Below, piece after piece: positions 1 to 6,029 of a DNA stretch of 25,025 bases. The number at the start of each line of letters is the position of its first letter. Within the stretch, counting starts at the first letter, position 1. Under the pieces are notes generated by a model, which saw nothing but the letters and a program-made list of their open reading frames with translations, had not been told where the DNA came from and did no database searches. The translations under genes were made by a program, and so were the position numbers. The stretch covers positions 1 to 25,025 of the forward strand of contig JAJRTR010000178.1 of NCBI GenBank assembly GCA_024278215.1, given 5' to 3'. This DNA is from a bacterium (GTDB lineage: Bacteria > UBP15 > UBA6099 > JAJRTR01).

Positions 1-102
1 GGCGACAAGCAGGAGCATTTTGCGCGCCCGCCGCGGCAGCAGCCAGAACAGGCCGAATACGGCAGTGAGAAAAACAAGATATGTCAGACTCTGAAACTGC
101 AT
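1..102 (-). CDS. MBOAT-family O-acyltransferase, N-terminal 34 codons only
   Basis: The first 34 codons of a gene that runs off the left edge of the window. The translation begins MQFQSLTYLVFL and continues with a hydrophobic segment and FWLLPRRARKMLLLVA. A short amphipathic start, a first membrane helix, an LPRR-type basic loop and then the second helix is the characteristic opening of AlgI/DltB-like membrane-bound O-acyltransferases. Family members move acyl groups across the inner membrane onto exported polysaccharide or teichoic acid. The start codon directly abuts the TAA of the upstream SGNH-like gene, so the two are probably translationally coupled. The call rests on a short segment and on the neighbour, so the substrate is unknown. 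Confidence 0.72.
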   Translation of the reverse strand, partial: MQFQSLTYLVFLTAVFGLFWLLPRRARKMLLLVA

Positions 103-1284
103 TTATCGCTTACTGTCCTTTTCGAGAAAGCCCAGTTTCTTGAGATCACCTGCCACGACTTCGGCGAGAATCCTGTGCCCGCTTGCCTTGAAGTGCGAGT
201 AGTCCGGCTGGCCTGAGGTATAGAAAGTGCCCCAGTCGGCCTGCGGGATCACCGGGCCGTAATCCCTGTAGACTACGTTTTTTCCGTTTTTATCGGCTAT
301 CTTCTTCATCTCGGCCATGTACTCCGCGTATTCTTTTTCAGGAAACGGGCTCTCGACACCGGGCCGCAGCGGCACATTATACATAAGCATCCGCGTGCCG
401 GTCTCACGCGCCGCGTAAGCTGTCATGCCCATGAAGTCCATACTTGTCGTATAACGACCCAGCAGCACACCACGCTTCGAACTCGTGTTTATGCGGAAGA
501 CGGATTTGCGTAGACGCGCCAGCAGCAGCCGCAGATTCGCGTTTATATCGTCGCGCGAGCGCAGTATCGGGATACGCCCCCATATATTTTTTTGCAGGAA
601 AGTTTCGATGTCGTTTCCCGAATGTTCGGCGGCGATTTCCTGCGCCGTTTCGTCGCGGAGATCACGAAAAGCGTCGGGGAAACGAGCTTCCAGCCCTTTG
701 TGTCGTTCTATCCAATCCTTGATAACCGGATCGTCGAGAATCGGCCTCAGCTCGGAGCGAACCCCTTTGTTGCGCGTCTCGTGGTATCGGTATCCGTTCA
801 CGAGAATCAGGTTTTGCGGCAGGTCCGGCGCTTCCATGAGCCAGAGCGAAAGCAGGAACTGCTCGACGAAGTTGAGGTTAGGGTAGCTGAGCCCGAAGCA
901 GGGCGCTTCGCCGGGCCATCGCGTGCCGTTGAGGATAACTTGCAGATAATAGGAAGAGACCTGGTCGTCTTTCTTCATACCGTTTATAGCGTGCAGGTGC
1001 GAGTTGCCGATCCAGACAATCAGCGTGTCCGCTTCAGCCCTTTTCGGCAACAGCTCTTTCCAGTAGTCCCAGTTTTCGGGGTCGGGCTCGATGTCGTTTC
1101 GGATATGCCGGCCTGCAATTGTTGTATTCTTTTTAGCGAGGGTGCCTTCCCGCAGCGCTATCTCGGCAGGGTCCGTTTTGTTGTAATTGAGGATCAGAAG
1201 GCAGAAACCGATGAAAAAGAATATCGTGGCGGCAGGAGTCAGCCACTGCGATAAAGTTCCTGTATTATGGTTCTTGTCCGTCAT
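103..1284 (-). CDS. SGNH/GDSL hydrolase-like protein, partner of the MBOAT acyltransferase
   Basis: A membrane-anchored SGNH-fold protein of 393 residues from the chosen ATG. One N-terminal transmembrane segment (TIFFFIGFCLLILNY) is followed by an extracytoplasmic domain. The block I nucleophile motif reads WIGNSH (Ser about residue 95) and the C-terminal block V reads DYSHF (Asp about 361, His about 364), so the catalytic Ser-Asp-His set appears intact. Families of this type (AlgJ/AlgX- or DltD-like) complete O-acetylation of exported polymers begun by an MBOAT protein, and here the MBOAT gene follows with no gap. The frame stays open upstream to another ATG ending at 1392, which would add 36 residues. 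Neither start has a good ribosome-binding site, so the N-terminus is uncertain. The exact subfamily was not recognised. Confidence 0.75.
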   Translation of the reverse strand: MTDKNHNTGTLSQWLTPAATIFFFIGFCLLILNYNKTDPAEIALREGTLAKKNTTIAGRHIRNDIEPDPENWDYWKELLPKRAEADTLIVWIGNSHLHAINGMKKDDQVSSYYLQVILNGTRWPGEAPCFGLSYPNLNFVEQFLLSLWLMEAPDLPQNLILVNGYRYHETRNKGVRSELRPILDDPVIKDWIERHKGLEARFPDAFRDLRDETAQEIAAEHSGNDIETFLQKNIWGRIPILRSRDDINANLRLLLARLRKSVFRINTSSKRGVLLGRYTTSMDFMGMTAYAARETGTRMLMYNVPLRPGVESPFPEKEYAEYMAEMKKIADKNGKNVVYRDYGPVIPQADWGTFYTSGQPDYSHFKASGHRILAEVVAGDLKKLGFLEKDSKR

Positions 1285-1556
1285 TATTCGATTCAGCCGG
1301 TATGCTCCGCGGCAGAGCGCCGTAACGATGAAAATCACAGCCCGGTTACATATAATCGTACCATTTTTCGAGGCATATAAAAAGTGCTCCATGCAGTTTG
1401 TGATTCCGGAGATTGCGATTGACGTAGAGCCGATAACAAAATTGTGTTATAGTGAAGACATTCACAACGGCGGCCCCGATTCGAGACGGTTGGAATATGC
1501 CTGTGTTGGTATGGCCACAGAGATATATAACCCTGAAAGGACGGTGAAGAATATCT

Positions 1557-2006
1557 ATGATTAGAAAACAACATATTTTCGTATTGATTCTTGTAATATT
1601 TCAGGTGGCGTTTTTTCAGCCCGATCTCGCCGCCGCCCGGCCTCTTGAGATCACGGCCCACCGCGGGATGAAGAAATTCGCACCGGAAAATACGATACCG
1701 GCTATCAGGAAAGCAATCGACATGGGACTCGATTATGTGGAGTTCGACATCCGCGAGACTTCGGACGGCGTAATGGTGCTCATGCACGATTCAACTGTCG
1801 ACGCCACAACGGATGGAACCGGTCCGGTCGCCGGGTTCACCCTCGATGAGATGAAAAAACTGGATGCCGGCGTTAAGTTTTCTGAAGAGTTCAAGGGAAC
1901 ACGGGTCCCGACACTCGAGGAAGCCCTGCTGATCATGAAAGGCCACATAAAGGGGTATCTCGATTTCAAGGTCGGCTCACTTGAGAAACTCGTCGCGATA
2001 GTCTAA
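1557..2006 (+). CDS. Glycerophosphodiester phosphodiesterase, N-terminal part (ends at an in-frame TAA)
   Basis: The N-terminal 149 residues of a secreted or periplasmic glycerophosphodiester phosphodiesterase (GDPD, TIM-barrel family), which hydrolyses glycerophosphodiesters to glycerol 3-phosphate and an alcohol. An N-terminal signal peptide (hydrophobic to about residue 22, LAAARP cleavage region) precedes the hallmark ITAHRG (His35), APENT, the metal-binding VEFDIRET and the second catalytic His in LMHDST (about residue 77). The reading stops at TAA (2004-2006), exactly where family members continue into the second half of the barrel. The remainder follows in the same frame at 2007-2378. 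An AAGGA lies about 15 bases before the ATG. Alone this fragment is half a barrel and should not be functional. Confidence 0.82.
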   Translation: MIRKQHIFVLILVIFQVAFFQPDLAAARPLEITAHRGMKKFAPENTIPAIRKAIDMGLDYVEFDIRETSDGVMVLMHDSTVDATTDGTGPVAGFTLDEMKKLDAGVKFSEEFKGTRVPTLEEALLIMKGHIKGYLDFKVGSLEKLVAIV

Positions 2007-2378
2007 AAATGCGGCATGGTCGATTCCGTTGTCCTGTACGGCGACATAGGCGAAGCCGTTCGGATGGAAAAACTCAACCCGAATATCATTGTGATGCCCC
2101 ATGTGGAGAATGCGCAGCAGATAAAATTGTTTCTGACGACTGTCAAATTGAAAGCGGTCGAAACTTCGATTCTCGTCGCATCCACAAAGAAACTCGTGGA
2201 TGAAGCGCACAAGCACGGAATAAAGGTCTTTATGGATATTCTCGGCCCGTTCGATAATAAGACCGGTTTAAGGAAAGCGCTGAAGATGAAAGTGGACGTG
2301 ATTCAAACGGACAATGCGGATGTAATGCTCGAACTGCTCGAAAAGAGAAAATCCGCAAAACGGAAATCCGCCGAATAG
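2007..2378 (+). pseudogene. Glycerophosphodiester phosphodiesterase, C-terminal part in the same frame
   Basis: This carries straight on from the preceding fragment in the same reading frame after one TAA codon. The joined sequence reads LVAIV-stop-KCGMVDSVVLYGD, as expected for a GDPD in which the stop replaced Glu, Gln or Lys. The rest shows the usual second half: a strand ending in VMPHVEN, a helix-rich stretch, HGIKVFMDILG, and the terminal VIQTDNADVMLELLEK, which matches the 'QTD.P..L..L' end of the family. Total coding length would be 273 codons, normal for the family. A restart at ATG 2016 is possible, but the product would lack all catalytic residues. It is either a recent nonsense mutation or a base-call error. 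Confidence 0.8.
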
Positions 2379-2489
2379 ATACATACGGCCAAAGCCGGGG
2401 GCAATAGAAGCCTGCCGTTTCTGACGAAACCGTCCTGAATCCCGTCGCTTTTGCTGTATCACACGGTCTCTCTCTATCAGGAAAAAGCC

Positions 2490-2518
2490 AAAAAAAAAGC
2501 CACCTGCTTCTGGTGGCT
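2490..2518 (-). terminator. Rho-independent terminator on the minus strand
   Basis: AGCCACC (2498-2504) pairs perfectly with GGTGGCT (2512-2518) around a 7-base loop, and the nine A residues at 2490-2498 become a U-tract immediately after the hairpin on the minus strand. On the plus strand the hairpin is followed by CTTATC, so it is not a plus-strand terminator. No minus-strand protein gene lies upstream of it, which suggests a small RNA or a lost gene. Confidence 0.72.
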
Positions 2519-2522
2519 CTTA

Positions 2523-2555
2523 TCAGGAGGAGTTGCTGTGGCTAACAGCAACCAT
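2523..2555 (-). other. Possible small RNA or micro-ORF next to the minus-strand terminator
   Basis: A second hairpin, GTTGCTG (2532-2538) with CAGCAAC (2546-2552), stands 13 bases from the terminator stem. On the minus strand the linker reads CTCCTCCTG, complementary to a Shine-Dalgarno sequence. A 10-codon minus-strand frame (MVAVSHSNSS) spans the hairpin and stops 5 bases before the terminator stem. On the plus strand the linker is AGGAGG (2525-2530), 7 bases before GTG 2538, which opens a 9-codon frame (MANSNHVNH). I cannot tell whether this is a regulatory RNA, a micro-ORF or chance. No strong minus-strand promoter is visible. Confidence 0.35.
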
Positions 2556-2752
2556 GTCAATCATTAATAATTATCGGCCATCCTGCGTTAAACTTTAGTA
2601 GTAGGGTAAAAAAACATTTCGCGCAACTTTGCGTAATTATAGTTATACAAAATGTTGTATTATATAAGTTTTTACAACTTTCGAACCCGTTTTTCCGTTT
2701 GTCGGCGATAAAAACTTGCATCCTGCAAGAAAAAACGGCGTTTTGTCATAAT

Positions 2753-2866
2753 ACTTGTGCGCATTCAGATATTTTGTAAGAATTTCGGGGACATGACTGG
2801 AATTTGCCATTTAATTCCGGAGCGTGTTCCAAGGAAATTCCGCGCATGTTTCAAAAATGCACAAGT
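2753..2866. repeat. Nested inverted repeats upstream of the esterase gene
   Basis: ACTTGTGC (2753-2760) and GCACAAGT (2859-2866) are perfect inverted repeats 98 bases apart. Inside them, in nested order, are TTTTG/CAAAA (2772-2776, 2852-2856), ACATG/CATGT (2791-2795, 2845-2849) and GGAATT/AATTCC (2799-2804, 2813-2818). The whole could fold as one long imperfect hairpin in DNA or RNA. It lies upstream of the likely -10 box of the next gene. No family was recognised. Confidence 0.4.
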
Positions 2867-2902
2867 TAAGATAATATATTAAATGAGCTATTTGCAAGTG
2901 GC

Positions 2903-2908
2903 TATAAT
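2903..2908 (+). promoter_or_regulatory. Candidate -10 box for the esterase gene
   Basis: A perfect TATAAT lies 21 bases before the esterase ATG, with an AGGTGG ribosome-binding site between. No good -35 hexamer is seen at the usual distance, so the promoter would be weak or activator-dependent. The implied leader is only about 15 bases. Confidence 0.35.
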
Positions 2909-2929
2909 GATCACATAGCGAGGTGGCGC

Positions 2930-4114
2930 ATGAGCTTTTTTAAGAACAGAATTCATCTCATTAGCGCGGTTTGCGTTTCGATGGTCTTGTTTCTTACAGT
3001 ATCCACGGCAATATCTTCATTTGCGAAGACACATCCGAACGTAAAAGCGGCGAGTTTTTATGCGGAAGCCCTGGGTGCGGAAAAAGATTATTACATCTAT
3101 CTGCCGCCGGGATATGAGGAGAAAACAGATTCCGAATATCCATCTGTCTACCTGTTGCACGGATACGATTTTGCGCGCAACAACCCCGATCTCAAGGATG
3201 CCATGGCCCGAGAGGAGCAACATCACTGGATCGCCCAGGAGCAGGTGCCGGAGGTGGCCGACTGCCTTTTCACAACACAGGATTATGGGGCACTTCTCGC
3301 GTGCCTCGCAGGAAACGATGTCGAGTTTCCCGAGGCTATCGCAGATGACATGAGAGATGAATACCCGGTGTGTCCCCTGCCGCTCCCGCCGATGATCATA
3401 GTGATGCCGGACGGCGATTCAAGCTTCTATGTGAACCGGCTGGACGGGAAGAAAACCTGGCCGCCCCTCGACGGCCCCGAATTCGTCAACGGCATACGCA
3501 AAGGCGCTACAGGACAATATGAAACATACATTTATCGTGATCTCGTCGACCATATAGACTCGACATACAGGACGATAGACAGTTCAAAATACAGGGGAAT
3601 AGGCGGATTTTCGATGGGCGGTATCGGCTCGATGAACATTCTTCTCGGGCACCCTGATGTCTTCTGTTCCGTCACTTCACTGAGCGCGGTTTTTACTCTT
3701 TCAGACCTGTTGAACGATCCGCTCGGACAGGGACTGGACAAAACAACGCCCGAGATCAGAAGCGTGTTTTCCGACAACCCGGATGCTGAAAACCCGGGAA
3801 TAAATGTAAAATATCTCAAGCGAAACGATCCGTATTACAGGCTGAAAAACCTGAAAACGAACAGTGTCCACATATACTATGATGCCGGTTCCGCAGACTT
3901 TTTCTCCGGGATGTACAATTTCAGGACATTCCGCAAGTTCCAGCGGGGCATCGAAAAAAAGGGCCTGACATCGGAACCGGCGAACCACATAATCCCTGCA
4001 CGCGAAAACAACGGGAAAGGTATGCACACAGGCCGCTACTGGCGATCCCGGCTTGGCGTGGTGTTCGCCTTCCACGCGAAATCTTTCGGATTGTTGCCCG
4101 GGAAAGATGAATAA
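2930..4114 (+). CDS. Secreted alpha/beta-hydrolase, putative esterase (esterase D-like family)
   Basis: A 394-residue secreted alpha/beta-hydrolase of the putative esterase family (PF00756-type), which includes feruloyl and acetyl-xylan esterases, mycolyltransferase-like proteins and S-formylglutathione hydrolases. A signal peptide ends near SSFAK (about residue 33). Then come a YIYLPPGY strand, SVYLLHGYD (oxyanion-hole region), the nucleophile elbow GFSMGG (Ser228), an acid candidate in YYDAGSAD (Asp318 or Asp323), and the histidine in KGMHTGRYW (His366). All three catalytic positions are present. The chain is longer than minimal esterases, with an insert at about residues 80-150. The ATG has AGGTGG at a suitable distance. 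It appears monocistronic. The natural substrate, perhaps an ester-decorated polysaccharide given the O-acylation genes nearby, is inference only. Confidence 0.85.
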   Translation: MSFFKNRIHLISAVCVSMVLFLTVSTAISSFAKTHPNVKAASFYAEALGAEKDYYIYLPPGYEEKTDSEYPSVYLLHGYDFARNNPDLKDAMAREEQHHWIAQEQVPEVADCLFTTQDYGALLACLAGNDVEFPEAIADDMRDEYPVCPLPLPPMIIVMPDGDSSFYVNRLDGKKTWPPLDGPEFVNGIRKGATGQYETYIYRDLVDHIDSTYRTIDSSKYRGIGGFSMGGIGSMNILLGHPDVFCSVTSLSAVFTLSDLLNDPLGQGLDKTTPEIRSVFSDNPDAENPGINVKYLKRNDPYYRLKNLKTNSVHIYYDAGSADFFSGMYNFRTFRKFQRGIEKKGLTSEPANHIIPARENNGKGMHTGRYWRSRLGVVFAFHAKSFGLLPGKDE

Positions 4115-4141
4115 TGGCCAGGAGGTTGTGTCAGCGAGTGA

Positions 4142-4291
4142 AAAACCGTAAGAATGCCTGTAATAATACAAGGCGCGGCAAGTGAGTTGCGAGGGAGCAG
4201 CCGGCCAGCCGGTCTATTGCGCAAAATGCCGGTATGTGACCGATCCCGAATCGCTGCCGCAACGCAGTAGAATGGGAGTTCTTACGGTTTT
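4142..4291 (+). ncRNA. Unidentified structured element closed by a 13-bp inverted repeat
   Basis: AAAACCGTAAGAA (4142-4154) and TTCTTACGGTTTT (4279-4291) form a perfect 13-bp closing helix. Four local hairpins can be drawn inside: GCCTGTA with TAC-A-AGGC (4156-4174), GCAA/TTGC (4178-4190), CGGT/ACCG (4230-4242) and CTGC/GCAG (4254-4267). The 3' arm ends 19 bases before the start of the spermidine-synthase-like gene. This layout fits a cis-regulatory RNA such as a riboswitch, or a small palindromic mobile element. There is no long U-tract, so it is not a simple terminator, and I saw no flanking target duplication. It did not match any riboswitch class I could recall. Confidence 0.42.
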
Positions 4292-4310
4292 CCGGATTTC
4301 TTTGTGAGAA

Positions 4311-5855
4311 ATGCGGGTTAGTGATAATATGAAAACGAGCAATAACATTCTTGTATATCTTGCGGTGTTTTTCGGCGGAACGGCTGTGATGGCGTTCGAG
4401 CTTGCGGCATCGCGACTGTTCGCACCGTATTACGGCACATCGCTGTATGTGTGGGCGGGGCTGATAGGCGCGCTGCTTTTTTTCCTGTCGGTCGGCAACT
4501 ATACAGGTGGCCGCATGAGCAGGTCGGGCGCGGGTGCGAAGAGACTTTTCGCCCTGCTCCTGACCGCCTCGATATTCGGCGCGGTCGCGCCTTTTGCGGC
4601 ATTGCCGGTTATGCGCGCGACATCGACATTTGCCGGTTCGGGCGGACAGATGCTGCCGGGCATACTCGCTTCGACAATGGCGGCGCTGGCGGTGCCGCTG
4701 GTGCTTCTGGGCTGCCTGCTTCCGATCTCGACGGGCATTCTGACAGGCGATACCGACGACGCCGGCAGGATTGTCGGTATACTCAACGCGCTTTCCACGC
4801 TCGGCTGCATCGTCGGCATTTTCGTTTCAACACTTGTCACTATTCCTTACCTCGGAACGAGAATGACATTTCTCGTTTTCTCACTTGCGCCGGCAGCGAT
4901 TGCGGTTGTCGGGCTTGCGCGCCCGGCGCAGGCGGTCGTCCTGTTATTGTTCGCGCCTACGTTCATGTTCAGCAGTCGTCTCCCTTTGAGACAGCCGCCG
5001 CCCGGACACGTTCGGCTGGCCGAGCGTGAGACCCCATACAACTATGTCCAGATTACTGAACATGACGATTTCGTCACTATGCTCGTAAACCAGGGCTGGC
5101 TCTCTTATTCAAGGTACAGGAAAAACACGATCAGATCAGGCTCATACAGAGACTACTTTCCGCTGTCCGAAACTCTCAGCGGCGACGAGCATTTTCCGCG
5201 AAATATCTGTATACTCGGACTGGCCGGAGGCACGGCCGCGCGGGTGCTGCGGCACGCTTTCCCCGACGCTCGCATTGTCGGAGTCGAGATCGACCCCGGG
5301 CTTATCGAACTCAGCGAGCAATACATGGGCCTCGACCTGGACGCGATGATTGATGAAATCTTTATATCCGACGGTCGCACTTTTCTCAGGAACACTGCTG
5401 AAAAGTTCGACCTGATAATTGTCGATGTTTACACGCAGGAGTACATCCCTTTCCACATGGCAACCGTCGAGTTTTTCGAGATCGTGAGTGACCGGCTCAC
5501 GCCCGGCGGCGTGGTGGCGATGAATGTGGCGTGGCGCTCGGCGAAAGAATGGTCGCTCCCGGAGCGTTGCGCGAATACCCTCAGGCAGGTTTTCCCGACT
5601 GTTTACATCCAGATGTTCAACAGGAAAATAAACACACTTCTGTATGCCACGAAAAAAGCTGTCACACTCGATCAAGTGTCGGCGAACCGGAGAAGTGAAA
5701 CCAACAGCTATACGAGGCAGTTGTTGCAACTCGGGAACTATGTTTTCCGAACATACGGGGGTGAAGGGCCATATTTCACCGACGATCTGGCCCCGGTCGA
5801 GCAGTTCACCAATAATTCGATAAAGATGTTTTTCGCTTCCCGGATAACAGAATGA
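4311..5855 (+). CDS. Membrane-anchored spermidine synthase-like methyltransferase-fold protein
   Basis: A 514-residue fusion of a multi-helix membrane domain with a spermidine synthase-like Rossmann domain. About seven transmembrane helices occupy residues 8-225, beginning near ILVYLAVFFGG and including FELAASRLFAPYYG, typical of 'fused MFS/spermidine synthase' proteins. The soluble domain follows with the nucleotide-binding loop ILGLAGGTAARVL, the acidic VEIDP, SDGRTFL, and FDLIIVDVYTQEYIPFH. The classical aminopropyltransferase DSSDP-type segment is replaced by DVYTQEY, so true polyamine synthesis is doubtful and the substrate is unknown. An alternative ATG at 4329 would remove six residues, and neither start has a strong ribosome-binding site. 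A structured element (4142-4291) lies just upstream and a terminator at 5901-5930 downstream. Confidence 0.82.
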   Translation: MRVSDNMKTSNNILVYLAVFFGGTAVMAFELAASRLFAPYYGTSLYVWAGLIGALLFFLSVGNYTGGRMSRSGAGAKRLFALLLTASIFGAVAPFAALPVMRATSTFAGSGGQMLPGILASTMAALAVPLVLLGCLLPISTGILTGDTDDAGRIVGILNALSTLGCIVGIFVSTLVTIPYLGTRMTFLVFSLAPAAIAVVGLARPAQAVVLLLFAPTFMFSSRLPLRQPPPGHVRLAERETPYNYVQITEHDDFVTMLVNQGWLSYSRYRKNTIRSGSYRDYFPLSETLSGDEHFPRNICILGLAGGTAARVLRHAFPDARIVGVEIDPGLIELSEQYMGLDLDAMIDEIFISDGRTFLRNTAEKFDLIIVDVYTQEYIPFHMATVEFFEIVSDRLTPGGVVAMNVAWRSAKEWSLPERCANTLRQVFPTVYIQMFNRKINTLLYATKKAVTLDQVSANRRSETNSYTRQLLQLGNYVFRTYGGEGPYFTDDLAPVEQFTNNSIKMFFASRITE

Positions 5856-5900
5856 TCATACACTCCGCGTTCACCATAAAGTTGTTCGTGGCACATGAAA

Positions 5901-5930
5901 AAAGAGGGCTCTTTTGGGGGAGCCCTCTTT
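5901..5930. terminator. Bidirectional rho-independent terminator between convergent genes
   Basis: AAAGAGGGCTC (5901-5911) pairs perfectly over 11 bp with GAGCCCTCTTT (5920-5930) around an 8-base loop. The plus strand continues TTTTGTTGTTT and the minus strand gives TTTTTTC, so it can stop transcription from both the spermidine-synthase-like gene and the formate dehydrogenase operon. Confidence 0.92.
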
Positions 5931-6029
5931 TGTTGTTTCCATTATGTTCTGGCGGGGAAACGCCGGTCCCACCCTGCACCTGATTTCTTACTGCCGAACG
6001 TCCTGCTTATCAATCAATACAAAATACCG

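Larger units (their letters stand above)
2379..2929. other. 551-base intergenic region with several hairpins and no convincing gene
   Basis: No ordinary gene lies here. The right two thirds are AT-rich. Visible structures are a minus-strand terminator hairpin (2498-2518), a second hairpin beside it (2532-2552), a CTTGCA/TGCAAG stem near 2715, a nested set of inverted repeats (2753-2866), and a possible promoter for the esterase gene just before 2930. Confidence 0.7.

Noticed and set aside
4115-4291. Cobalamin riboswitch
   Set aside because: GGCCAGGAGG (4118-4127) resembles a B12 box and GCTGCCGCAAC resembles part of the core, but the box would lie 5' of the core instead of 3', and the other conserved core positions are missing.
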